A DNA stretch of 52,812 nt, from NCBI GenBank assembly GCA_016712275.1, contig JADJRI010000044.1, positions 1 through 52,812 on the forward strand, in the 5' to 3' direction. The DNA comes from Planctomycetota bacterium. Lineage in GTDB: Bacteria; Planctomycetota; Phycisphaerae; UBA1845; UTPLA1. The position numbers were made by a program, and so were the translations under genes. Below, piece by piece: positions 40,265 to 48,974 of the stretch. The notes under the pieces were generated by a model. The model was given only the letters and a program-made list of their open reading frames with translations, did no database searches and was not told the origin of the DNA. How positions within the stretch are numbered: the first letter of the stretch is position 1; each line of letters begins with the position of its first letter.

Positions 40265-41857
40265 ATGCGATATTGCTGGCTCATTCTGTTTGGATTGATT
40301 CTCGCCCCGACGTTCGGCATCGGGCCGGGAATGCCACGCGAAGAATCCGCGCCGAAAATGGCCCTTCTGGCGCAACCGGCTCCACCACCAAAGCCTGAAC
40401 CTGTCACTCAACCGGCCACGCAGCCTGTGCCTCCCAGTTCGCAGCCGACCACGTTTCCAACAACCCAACCGACGACACGGCCTACATCGCAGCCAACCTC
40501 GACTCCCACGAGCAAACCTACAACTGCGCCTGCATCACAACCCACGAGCGGGCCGACATCGGCGCCCACCACCTCCTCTGCGCCCGCAAGCCAAGCGACT
40601 TCGCAGCCCGCAAAGCCGAAGGATCGCTATTTCGCCATTGTCGGCGGCCGCGTCCATCCCGTGTCCGGTCGCGAATTGACCGGCATGACCATACTATGCA
40701 AGAACGGCCGAATTCAGGCGATCGGCCGCGATTTGAAACTGCCCGATGACACCGAGAAACTGGATGCCTCCGGATTCCACATTTATCCGGGACTCATCGC
40801 CTGTAACACGCGCGGCCTCGTCGGCTCGGAACCTCCCGAAGATACGACCAACGTCTTCGCGACATCGATGCGTCTGGCCAACGCCGGCGGAATAACCACG
40901 GTGATTGTCTGCAACACTGCAGCCAAGGTGACCTACGGCTCCGTCGATGGAATACTGCTTCGCAAAGATCTGTTTGTGGGGCTGCGCTATCGATCGGCCG
41001 CGGAACGCCGAAACCTTCGCGATTCTCTCGAAGCGGTTCGCAAGTACCTGCGCGACAAGGAAGAATTCGATCGCAAGACCGCCGACGGCGATAAGGATAT
41101 CAAAGAGCCGAATAATGCGGCGGTCACGGGCGGCAATGCAAAATTCCTGCAACTCATCAAGAAGGAAAAGGCGGCCGTCATTTCGGCGGATTCGCGAACG
41201 GAATTGATCGCGCTTTGCGAACTGGTGGAAGAATTCGGCATTCGCATGGTGGTTCGCGGCGCGATGGAAGGCTGGACCATTCCCGACCGGCTCGGTCGCG
41301 CGGGCATCGAGGCTATCGTCACGCCGAGACGCCAGTCGCCGAGCGATGATGAACTGAATCAGTTGCAGGGTGGCAACATCGAAAACGCCGCGATATTGTA
41401 CAATCATGGCGTCGATGTTGCTGTGACACCCTCGGCCTTTGGCATCAGCCTCGATCCGTTTGCCGGCCGCGATTTGCAGCATATTCCAATGGAGGCGGCG
41501 TATGCCGTTCGTGGCGGATTACCGGAATCTGCGGCCGTTTCGGCGGTCACCCTCACGGCTGCGAAGATTCACGGTATCAGCGATCGTGTGGGATCGATTG
41601 AAGTGGGCAAGGACGCGGACTTCATTGTGTGCGATGGTCGAATCCTCGAATTCTTCACGATGGTGCATTGGACCGTGGTGAATGGACAAATCGTCTACGA
41701 CAAGGAACAGGAATCTCTCTTCTCGACCATTCGTCCCCGCGTGCCGACGACCCAGCCCGAGCCTTACAAATTCTGGCCGCGACCCTTCAAGCCGAGAAAA
41801 GCGCCGGAGCCGGGTCAGGGCGGCCGATATGGCCGCACGGGCGACGAAGGCCGCTGA
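40265..41857 (+). CDS. Secreted amidohydrolase-fold protein 8 (degenerate), last gene of array
   Basis: 530 residues with an intact frame. A signal peptide (MRYCWLILFGLILAPTFGIG) precedes a Pro/Thr/Ser/Gln linker of about 75 residues with TSQPTSTPTSKPTT-type repeats, likely a flexible spacer at the cell surface. The domain starts YFAIVGGRVHPVSGRELTGM. The metal motif is YPGLIACNTRGLVG, with no histidines. AGGITTVIVCNTAAKVTYGS and RVGSIEVGKDADFIVCDGRI are family-typical. The C-terminus is Arg/Pro/Gly-rich. The frame is open from a TTG at 40250, but the ATG at 40265 gives the best signal peptide. Confidence 0.83.
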   Translation: MRYCWLILFGLILAPTFGIGPGMPREESAPKMALLAQPAPPPKPEPVTQPATQPVPPSSQPTTFPTTQPTTRPTSQPTSTPTSKPTTAPASQPTSGPTSAPTTSSAPASQATSQPAKPKDRYFAIVGGRVHPVSGRELTGMTILCKNGRIQAIGRDLKLPDDTEKLDASGFHIYPGLIACNTRGLVGSEPPEDTTNVFATSMRLANAGGITTVIVCNTAAKVTYGSVDGILLRKDLFVGLRYRSAAERRNLRDSLEAVRKYLRDKEEFDRKTADGDKDIKEPNNAAVTGGNAKFLQLIKKEKAAVISADSRTELIALCELVEEFGIRMVVRGAMEGWTIPDRLGRAGIEAIVTPRRQSPSDDELNQLQGGNIENAAILYNHGVDVAVTPSAFGISLDPFAGRDLQHIPMEAAYAVRGGLPESAAVSAVTLTAAKIHGISDRVGSIEVGKDADFIVCDGRILEFFTMVHWTVVNGQIVYDKEQESLFSTIRPRVPTTQPEPYKFWPRPFKPRKAPEPGQGGRYGRTGDEGR

Positions 41858-42455
41858 GAATCGCTCGATTCATCGACGACCCATTTACAGTTCATCGTGG
41901 CACTTTGCTGGCATAGTACTGCAGTGCATATGGCACCTATTGTTTGATTATTCGCCTGGATTCATGGCGGCGGATCAGTCGCTCAACTGCAAATGACTCA
42001 ATGCGGCTCGCAACGATTTTCCTAGCTTGAGAACAGTTTGAACTCAGAGTAGTAAAATCACATGAATAATTGCCAATGATTGGATTTGTCTTGATGGGCG
42101 AAATGGCGGATCGCGAATTGATCGTGCATTCCACCGTGGAAGTGTGGAATCGTCGCCGAGTGCCATTCAGCAGTGTCGAGCACATTTTGACTTGCGATCA
42201 TGATTGGGTATGCACTGCCATCAATGGATTGGCACAAGCTCTTGCACCATTACAAAGACGTGCATTCGATTCTCAATAAATGAAGTCTGTTGCAATTATG
42301 CAAACAATCATCTGAATCAGTGTCTTTAGTAACGGCCCAATACTTGCATATTCCTGTGCAAGTTGTTAGCCTTCTGTCTCTTTGCGGCAGTCCATGTGGA
42401 TTGTTGCGTGCAACAACGTGCGCGCCGGGGAGTTGGGTGTTTTGGAGATTGATTG
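41858..42455. other. Intergenic region after the amidohydrolase array
   Basis: No gene is supported. Short frames of about 60-70 codons lack ribosome-binding sites and recognisable sequence. The region is more AT-rich than its surroundings, which fits promoters for the zinc-finger gene. I saw no clear terminator directly after 41857. Confidence 0.5.
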
Positions 42456-42752
42456 ATGGCGAAGGCAAAATTTACCTGTGAGCATTGCGGGCGCGGTTTC
42501 AGCATGGCGGCCCACTTGGCCCGGCACCTTTCCGGCGGTCACGGCATCGCGCCGGCCGGCGGTAAGAAATCCGGCTTGAAACGAGGCCCCAAGAAGGGCA
42601 GTTGGGGAGGCAAGCGGCGCGGAAGGCAACCCGCGGCGATCGCGAAACTTGGGCTGGGCTCCATGTCCGCGGATGAGCTTGCCCAGGTCATTGTCGCCGC
42701 CCGCGGCGAAGTGCAACGCCGCATTGTCAGTCTTCAAGAGGCCATTGGCTAA
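42456..42752 (+). CDS. Small C2H2 zinc-finger protein with AT-hook-like basic region
   Basis: 98 residues. The N-terminus reads MAKAKFTCEHCGRGFSMAAH and continues LARHLSGGHG: C8-x2-C11-x8-H20-x3-H24, close to a classical C2H2 finger including the aromatic before the first Cys. A basic Gly/Arg/Lys stretch follows (KRGPKKGSWGGKRRGRQPAA) with AT-hook-like GPKK and RGRQP cores. A helical C-terminus (SADELAQVIVAARGEVQRRI) may mediate self-association. The likely role is DNA or RNA binding, which is inference. It stands alone between the amidohydrolase array and rpsD, with a weak ribosome-binding site (TTGGAGATTG) before the ATG. Confidence 0.72.
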   Translation: MAKAKFTCEHCGRGFSMAAHLARHLSGGHGIAPAGGKKSGLKRGPKKGSWGGKRRGRQPAAIAKLGLGSMSADELAQVIVAARGEVQRRIVSLQEAIG

Positions 42753-43117
42753 GGATTCCGAACTAAGTAACAACTCTCAAAATGCCGTCTTGCCAGGGCA
42801 ATGCCGGCATTTCTCGTGCGGAATCAACTGCCAAACGCGGCATTGCAAAGCTGTTGCAATAAGGAAGTTATGGCTAATGGGAGGCTGATTGCCAACGAAA
42901 GGGCGTTCGGCTATCCTACGGGGCTCTCCGCGATCCTGCAGGATGGCGGATGTTGTTCGGTTTCGTCGGACCGCGCCGACGGTCGAAACCGATTTTCGAA
43001 ACGGACGGTGCGGAACCATTGCGATTCAATCTGCGCGCCTGCCTTTGAGCAGGGCGAACGGGAGTGTGTCTCTCCCAATGATCGCGATGTGTGAAGACAA
43101 CAGGAGATTTCATTCGC
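42753..43117. other. rpsD leader region with hairpin
   Basis: There is no gene here. A two-part hairpin lies at 42959-42990: GGTTTCG pairs with CGAAACC and TCGG with CCGA. A 12-base palindrome ATCCTGCAGGAT lies just upstream at about 42934-42945. ACAGGAG precedes the rpsD ATG. S4 controls its own mRNA in several bacteria, so a structured leader here is worth checking. Confidence 0.5.
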
Positions 43118-43729
43118 ATGGGAACGTATCACGGACCAAAGGTCAGACTGTCGCGCGCGTCGGGCGTGCCGATTGCGGAAACACCCAAGCACATGCGCCT
43201 TCGTCGCGAGAATCCGCCGGGCGTGCATGGCATGGGCAAGGGTCGCCGAAAGAGCTTGTACGGCGAGCGATTGCTCGCCAAGCAGCGACTCTCCCGATAC
43301 TACAACATTCGCGACGGCCAGATGCGGCGATACATGAAGGAGGCTTCCAGCTCGAAGCGAACGACACCGGTTGTTCTTCACGAAATGCTGGAGACGCGCC
43401 TCGACAATGTCGTTCGCAGACTTGGCTGGGCCAGAACGATCTGGCAGGCACGGCAGATGGTCTCGCACGGTCATTTCCTGATTGACGGCAAGAAGGTCAA
43501 TATTCCCTCCTTTGCAATGCAGCCGGGTCAGAAGATCGGCGTCAAAAACCAGAGCCTGAATCTGGTGAAGCAGATCAGTGAGACGGCGGAGTTTCATCTT
43601 CAGCTCGACTGGCTGCAGCGCGACGATACCAAGTTTGAAGCGACCATTGCCAGAATGCCGGCACTGGAAGACAGCCGCATTCCCTTCGATGTTGATTACA
43701 ACCTCATCGTCGAATATTACAGCCGCTGA
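43118..43729 (+). CDS. rpsD: Ribosomal protein S4
   Basis: 203 residues, starting MGTYHGPKVRLSRASGVPIA after ACAGGAG. It has the S4 N-terminal domain (RLLAKQRLSRYYNIRDGQMR) and the S4 RNA-binding fold (LETRLDNVVRRLGWARTIWQ, ARQMVSHGHFLIDGKKVNIP). The N-terminus lacks the cysteines of zinc-binding S4 forms. S4 nucleates 30S assembly on 16S rRNA. It stands alone here rather than in the usual S13-S11-S4-rpoA operon. A frame from 43091 would include the ribosome-binding site in coding sequence and is rejected. Confidence 0.97.
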   Translation: MGTYHGPKVRLSRASGVPIAETPKHMRLRRENPPGVHGMGKGRRKSLYGERLLAKQRLSRYYNIRDGQMRRYMKEASSSKRTTPVVLHEMLETRLDNVVRRLGWARTIWQARQMVSHGHFLIDGKKVNIPSFAMQPGQKIGVKNQSLNLVKQISETAEFHLQLDWLQRDDTKFEATIARMPALEDSRIPFDVDYNLIVEYYSR

Positions 43730-43758
43730 CGCACCAAGCCTTTTTCAAGCAGCAAATG

Positions 43759-43796
43759 AGAACGCCCGCGGAGCTGAACAGCGCCGCGGGCGTTCT
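43759..43796 (+). terminator. Rho-independent terminator of rpsD
   Basis: AGAACGCCCGCGG at 43759-43771 pairs perfectly with CCGCGGGCGTTCT at 43784-43796, followed by ATCTTT. A short T-run also lies before the stem, so the hairpin may serve both converging genes. Confidence 0.85.
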
Positions 43797-43823
43797 ATCT
43801 TTGCGAATCGCAAAACTTTCGCG

Positions 43824-45122
43824 TCAGTTCAGAATAATGTAGGCCACGACGGTGTCCTGCTGTGCCCCCGACTTGAAGGCGATGACATTATCGCTGATCG
43901 ACACGTCCGTTGCGGGCACGCCAAGTTCGTTCACGCCGGCCGGATCGGGAACATTCACGAACTTCCCGCCGGAGCTCACCTGGAGTGTCTCGGCAGAACC
44001 GATGGACTCTGATCCGCAGATGAACCACGTTCCACCATCGGTGGTAACTTCAATCTCCTGCCCGTAGCCGAAAGCGCCGCCGTTGGTCGTACCTTCGAAT
44101 CGCAGGTCTTCGACGTCTGCAAACGTCGGCTCGGTGCTGCTCACCGTACCGATGCCGCTGCGCAAATCCGATCCAATGCTGTCGTCGGCGACTTCGTTGA
44201 GAAAAATGCCGTATGAGCCGGCACGAAGGGTGTAATCCGCCTGTCCGGCGCGATTCGTGCTCAACTGCACATAGCTGTCGCTGTCGACCAAGTAAAGAAA
44301 CGCAAGCCCGTCGGGCGAAGAAATGAAAAGCACAACGCCGTCATCCGCATAAATCGGAACCGAGTTATCGACGGAATTGCTCTGTCCGTTGACCATATTG
44401 GTGGATGTATCGACTTCGGTCGGCGCCGCATCCGGATTCGCCGCATCGTAGAACAGCAACTTTTCGTCATCAACCGCGACCACCTGATTCCGCGTTTTGT
44501 CCACTGCGGCATGAGCAAAATCGCTTGTGCCCGCGGGATACGACGTGAACGGCACGACGACCGGCGTGTTGTCCGAGACGTCGATCATTTTCAACTGGTT
44601 TCCGTCATCCACTTCACCGTCGTCGCATCGAACGACGACATAGCCGTCGCCACTGGTCACGCGACCGGCCTTTCCGATGGGGAGATTGGTCAGTCTTACT
44701 TCGTTCAGCGCAACATCCTCGACGGTGTCTGTTTCCGTGTCGTAAACGTGGGCCGCGAAGTCGCTGCTGTAGCAGATAATCTTCTTGCCGACGACATTGA
44801 TCATTCCCGCGACAAAGTTACTGCCGCCTGGGATGTCGCGTCCCGCCGTGTCGTTTGCGGATGGAATGACATATTGCACGCCCGAGAATCCGCCGGTGCC
44901 GAAGGCGATGACGTCGTCGCCGGCGACGATATCGGCCTGGACATGGAGTTCGATTCCCGTCACCACGGCCACAAGATTTGAGACGTTGGTGTTGTCATTC
45001 GTGTTGTCGTTGTTGTTCGCATTGTTATTGTTGTCGGGCGCGCTCTGGCATTCCATGCCGAGAGTAAAAATCGAAACAAAACAAAAGCCAATACAACACA
45101 CCAGCCGATTGCAAAATCGCAT
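43824..45122 (-). CDS. Secreted beta-propeller-like protein with Asn-rich linker
   Basis: About 432 residues from the ATG at 45122 (MRFCNRLVCCIGFCFVSIFT). The signal peptide ends near GMECQS, possibly a loose lipobox. A low-complexity linker (DNNNNANNNDNTNDNTN) is followed by repeated strands in the style of a propeller or cell-surface repeat: VVTGIELHVQADIVAGDDVI, SSDFAAHVYDTETDTVED, VDKTRNQVVAVDDEKLLFYD. The end repeats the theme (ATDVSISDNVIAFKSGAQQD). It has no enzymatic motif that I know. It is the last of three minus-strand secreted genes sharing the same type of linker. Confidence 0.75.
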   Translation of the reverse strand: MRFCNRLVCCIGFCFVSIFTLGMECQSAPDNNNNANNNDNTNDNTNVSNLVAVVTGIELHVQADIVAGDDVIAFGTGGFSGVQYVIPSANDTAGRDIPGGSNFVAGMINVVGKKIICYSSDFAAHVYDTETDTVEDVALNEVRLTNLPIGKAGRVTSGDGYVVVRCDDGEVDDGNQLKMIDVSDNTPVVVPFTSYPAGTSDFAHAAVDKTRNQVVAVDDEKLLFYDAANPDAAPTEVDTSTNMVNGQSNSVDNSVPIYADDGVVLFISSPDGLAFLYLVDSDSYVQLSTNRAGQADYTLRAGSYGIFLNEVADDSIGSDLRSGIGTVSSTEPTFADVEDLRFEGTTNGGAFGYGQEIEVTTDGGTWFICGSESIGSAETLQVSSGGKFVNVPDPAGVNELGVPATDVSISDNVIAFKSGAQQDTVVAYIILN

Positions 45123-45331
45123 TCTATTCTCCCAAAAATACTTACCGCAGATTTCGCGGATCGCCACTCGATCCGCTTATTACGAAAAACACGAAGATTT
45201 GTGAGTGACGCGGCATTTTGCCAGAATCCGCCGCGCGCGCCAACCGCAAATGCGAAATTCCCCGTGACATGTTTTCACGCCACGGGGCTTCGCTGGGTCA
45301 AAATATTTCTTTACCTGACCCGATTTTCTTT

Positions 45332-47899
45332 TCAGCGGCCACGTCGCTTCGCCGTGCGGCGCCGCACTGATCTGCGAGCAAGTCCGCCGCCGCAATACAT
45401 CAGCATCGCCATCATCGTCAGCGTGCCGGTCCCTGTGCCGCACAGTCCGCCAAGATCGTCGTTCACTTCCGCGTCATCATTTTCATTTTGATCCTGGTCG
45501 TTTTCGTTCTGCTCGTTTGTGTTGTTGTTCAAATCGTCCGTGTTGTCATTTGCATTGTTATTGTTATTGCCATTATCGTCGGCGAAGACCTCGTCGCAGT
45601 CCGGCTGGCCATTGCCATTGAGGTCGATCGTATCGTCCTCACCCGGGCAAATGTCGCAGCCGTCGATGATCGAGTCGCCGTCGGAATCTGTTTCGCATTC
45701 ATCGGGAATGGAATTGGTGTTGCAGTCCGTGCTCGTGCCCACGGCCATGTCGTCGGCGTCATCGATGCCATTCGCGTTGCAGTCGGTAATGGGCGGCTGC
45801 GGCTGCACACCGTTGACCGTCATATTGATCGTGAACGGATTGGGCACGCTGTTGCTGAAGATTTGCAGTCTGGCGATTCGGGCGCCTTCGGCGGCCGGCG
45901 CGGCCGTCACCGTCATGGTGGCGCTGGCGCCCGGGCTGAGCGTGGCGCTGTTTAGGTTGCAGGAGAACTCACCTGCCTGTCCACCTTGAATGGCCAGATT
46001 GGAAGCATTCAGATTAGCATTGCCGTTGTTTCGAATGACAAACGTGACGCTACTGGTGTCGCCGATTTCGACATCACCGAAGTCAATGTCCTGATTATTG
46101 GCGACGGTCTGTCCATTCGATTCAACCACCATTACCGGTGCCGGCGGGATAAAACCGGTGCCGCTCAGAATGACACTGAAATTCGGCTGCGTCGGGTCAT
46201 TGTTGGGAATGGTCAGGACTGCCTGACGAACTCCGGCCGCCGTCGGATTGAAGCCGATCGCAATCGACGCCGCGCCGTTCACCGCCACGGGATTCCCGAA
46301 CAGATTGAATGTGTAATCCGACGCGCCGGGGCCAGCGAGGCTGATTTGCCCGAATTCGAGAGGACCGGGCCCACCGTTGCCAATGGTCAGCGTGACGGCT
46401 GATGATTCGCCTACGTTGCTCTGGCCGAATTGCACAACCGAGCCGTCGGTGATCTGCTCTCCGGCCGCGATGTTGAAGACCGTCATCGAAGCGGCCGCTT
46501 CCGGAGCCTGTATGGCCGAATTGCTGATGGTCAACTTGTATCGCTGGCAGTTAATCACGCCGTCGTTGGAGAACACTTCTGCCACCATGAATCCGGCGAC
46601 CTGGTAGGGAATGGGCGGGTGATATTCGCTTTCGCCCGCCGCGCTGAAATCGATCTGGGCGAAAAGTTCGAATGTGTTATTCGCGGCCGAGGTTCGCCGC
46701 CACAGTCGCAGTCCGAGATTCCGCACGGCTTTGGCGTTAACTGTCGTGACCACGTTTGGATTATTCTGAGGTGCGAACGAGTAGGTTGTGCCGACCGGAT
46801 CGACGCGAATTGCGATCGGCGCGCCCGCGAATGCGGTGAAGCCATAGAAGTCCGATTCGCCGGCCCGTTCAAGGGCCAGATTCTCGACCTGAAAGACCTG
46901 CACGCCGACGGAATTCGGATTGTTGATCGATCCGCCGACAAAGCTGTTGGCGCCGACCGTGTTGTTGGCCTCGTGAACATCGCCGTAGATGAACTGGCCG
47001 CCGCGAATGTCATCTTCCTGCGGGCCGTCGAAGTTGATGTTCAGGAACGGCTCCATCAGCTTGGTGCCGTCGGACGGCAGCACATGGTTGAGGCCGATGC
47101 CGTGTCCATGCTCGTGCATCAGGGTATTGCGAAGCTTCCGGAAGTTGTTTGACTGGTTGACGAAATCGACGATGTCCTGACTGTCCAGCACCATGTCGCC
47201 GCCGAACTGCGGAAAAAAATTCACGGCCAGCGGTTCGCCCAGCGATCGCATGGCAATGCGAACGTCGCCACGGCTGCCCAACGCTCCGGCGCTGGCCGGA
47301 AACGCGGCGCCGTCGTCGATCACTTCGACATAGGTGATATTCAAGAGATCGCCCCAGCCTTGCATGGCGGCGGCGAACGCTGCTTTCCATGCGGCTCGTC
47401 CACCTGGGAAATTCTGATCGAATGCCGCAAAGAGCGTGCTTTGTTCGGTGCCTGCAAAACCGGCGACGGCGATCGGCGTTCCGTCAGGGACGAAGCTGTA
47501 GGTCAATGTGAGCCGCTGCCCCTGCGTGACAGCGCCGTTCGTTGCGGTTGAGGTCCATCGGCTGCCCTGAGGCAAAAACGAGGCGAATTGCTCCTCGGGC
47601 ATTTGCTCCAGCGTGTTTTGAATGGCGGCATCATCCGCCGTGGAATCAAAGGGAATGCTCATGGTGTCGAGTTCTACGCACCGGCTTTCGGCATCATGTT
47701 CTGCATCGTGCCCGTCGACCGAAATGGATGAGAGCTTGGCTTCGATTTTTTGTGACTTCGACATGGGGGCGGCCGACTGGGCGTCGGTTGCCGCGGTTCG
47801 GTCCGCCATTGCGGTTGAGGTGACGAGCATGGCCAGAATCACCACGCAGGATCGGAAGAAAACCCCGTTGTTGGCCCGGTTCATCATCGAAAAGCTCAT
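45332..47899 (-). CDS. Secreted matrixin-type metalloprotease with surface-anchor-like C-terminus
   Basis: 855 residues. The ATG at 47899 follows GAGGAG. A signal peptide (SCVVILAMLVTSTAMA) precedes the protease domain, whose zinc motif HEHGHGIGLNH (residues 262-272) matches HExxHxxGxxH. Two choice-of-anchor-type Ig-like domains follow (VVQFGQSNVGESSAVTLTIG; IDFGDVEIGDTSSVTFVIRN). Calcium-type repeats come next (DCNANGIDDADDM, ETDSDGDSIIDGCD, IDLNGNGQPDCDE), then an Asn/Asp/Glu linker. The end is GGLCGTGTGT, a hydrophobic stretch (LTMMAMLMYCGGG) and a basic tail (RRSVRRRTAKRRGR), a tripartite layout like MYXO- or GlyGly-CTERM sorting signals. It should act outside the cell on proteins. Confidence 0.85.
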   Translation of the reverse strand: MSFSMMNRANNGVFFRSCVVILAMLVTSTAMADRTAATDAQSAAPMSKSQKIEAKLSSISVDGHDAEHDAESRCVELDTMSIPFDSTADDAAIQNTLEQMPEEQFASFLPQGSRWTSTATNGAVTQGQRLTLTYSFVPDGTPIAVAGFAGTEQSTLFAAFDQNFPGGRAAWKAAFAAAMQGWGDLLNITYVEVIDDGAAFPASAGALGSRGDVRIAMRSLGEPLAVNFFPQFGGDMVLDSQDIVDFVNQSNNFRKLRNTLMHEHGHGIGLNHVLPSDGTKLMEPFLNINFDGPQEDDIRGGQFIYGDVHEANNTVGANSFVGGSINNPNSVGVQVFQVENLALERAGESDFYGFTAFAGAPIAIRVDPVGTTYSFAPQNNPNVVTTVNAKAVRNLGLRLWRRTSAANNTFELFAQIDFSAAGESEYHPPIPYQVAGFMVAEVFSNDGVINCQRYKLTISNSAIQAPEAAASMTVFNIAAGEQITDGSVVQFGQSNVGESSAVTLTIGNGGPGPLEFGQISLAGPGASDYTFNLFGNPVAVNGAASIAIGFNPTAAGVRQAVLTIPNNDPTQPNFSVILSGTGFIPPAPVMVVESNGQTVANNQDIDFGDVEIGDTSSVTFVIRNNGNANLNASNLAIQGGQAGEFSCNLNSATLSPGASATMTVTAAPAAEGARIARLQIFSNSVPNPFTINMTVNGVQPQPPITDCNANGIDDADDMAVGTSTDCNTNSIPDECETDSDGDSIIDGCDICPGEDDTIDLNGNGQPDCDEVFADDNGNNNNNANDNTDDLNNNTNEQNENDQDQNENDDAEVNDDLGGLCGTGTGTLTMMAMLMYCGGGLARRSVRRRTAKRRGR

Positions 47900-48156
47900 T
47901 CAACGTTCTCCTCATTCATGGTTTTGGCGTCAAACCGACCAAAACCGACCGACTGGTTGAACTTTCTCCTGTCCTTAGCACGAACGTGTCGCCGGCATGG
48001 ACTGCGATTTTTTCGCGAATTGTCTGAGGTTTCTTGGGGATCGAACGGCCCCGCCCGGCCGACAAATCATGTCGCCCGGGCGAGGCGCGAATGTCAAATG
48101 ACATTTATGGTGTTTGATGTGAGAGCGGTGGCGGGGTGGCTCGTTCGGCGATCTTC

Positions 48157-48786
48157 TTATTCACATAAATCGTCGCCATCGGTCACAAACACGCGCGTTT
48201 CTCCGAGAAATGTCTCGCCGGCCGCGTTTTGATCGATGGTGGGCTCGGAAGTGAAGGGCTCGCCCTCTGAAACCGCTTGGAAGTTCAGGATGAGAATCGC
48301 CCCATTTGACTGTGAATCGATGCGGACATCCCAAGTTCCAGTCGCGGAGAATTCTTTCCGCGAGAAGACCGAACCGATCGTGGTTTCCTTGAACTCGAAA
48401 TATGTGAATGACTTGTTCGAGCAAAGCTCCAAATCGCCGCGGAAGTGCTCGATGAATGAAATGTCGCCGATATTGCTCGATGTACTGATTTCCGTGAGTA
48501 CCTTTGAGTTGAGAAACTCAACCGCTTGCCGAACAGCGGAGTCGCCATCTGTCGTCGATGGTTCCGAATTGTCATTTTGATTGTCTGGCTCCGCATCGTC
48601 GTTCTCGTTTGTTTGGTTGGCATTTACATTGTCATTCGCGTTACTGGGGGTGTCGTCATTTGGAGTAACCGCGTTATCATCTATGTTATCAGACGTTCCT
48701 GGAACAGTGCCTGCACAATCGGTTCCCATGGCGGGAAACAATACAGAGAACAACAGCAGACTTGTCAGGACCAGATGGCGCAACAT
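48157..48786 (-). CDS. Secreted protein with Asn/Asp-rich linker
   Basis: 209 residues. A signal peptide (LVLTSLLLFSVLFPAMGTDC) is followed by a linker (NDDTPSNANDNVNANQTNEN) and a globular domain of about 125 residues (AVRQAVEFLNSKVLTEISTS, FTYFEFKETTIGSVFSRKEF, ATGTWDVRIDSQSNGAILIL) that looks like a small beta-barrel. It has no known motif. It ends in VFVTDGDDLCE, where a C-terminal Cys may pair with the Cys in ELCSNKS. It is the first of three minus-strand secreted genes and lies opposite the ECF sigma gene. Confidence 0.72.
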   Translation of the reverse strand: MLRHLVLTSLLLFSVLFPAMGTDCAGTVPGTSDNIDDNAVTPNDDTPSNANDNVNANQTNENDDAEPDNQNDNSEPSTTDGDSAVRQAVEFLNSKVLTEISTSSNIGDISFIEHFRGDLELCSNKSFTYFEFKETTIGSVFSRKEFSATGTWDVRIDSQSNGAILILNFQAVSEGEPFTSEPTIDQNAAGETFLGETRVFVTDGDDLCE

Positions 48787-48974
48787 GATTTGCTCCTTGG
48801 ATGGTTTGAGGCCGCTCGTCGACGCCTGTTACGGGTGTTGGCGTTGATGAGCCGCCGATACACCTCATCACGCACCAGGGACTCCGCCGGACTGAAATAT
48901 TTTTCGAGCACGCCAAGATGTTGCTTAGCCCGATAAGATAGGTTGACGACGATTCGGCGGGAGCTACCAGAGCA

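Noticed and set aside
42070..42279. Small 69-codon frame before the zinc-finger gene
   Set aside because: Plausible ATG but no ribosome-binding site, no recognisable sequence, and AT-rich intergenic context.
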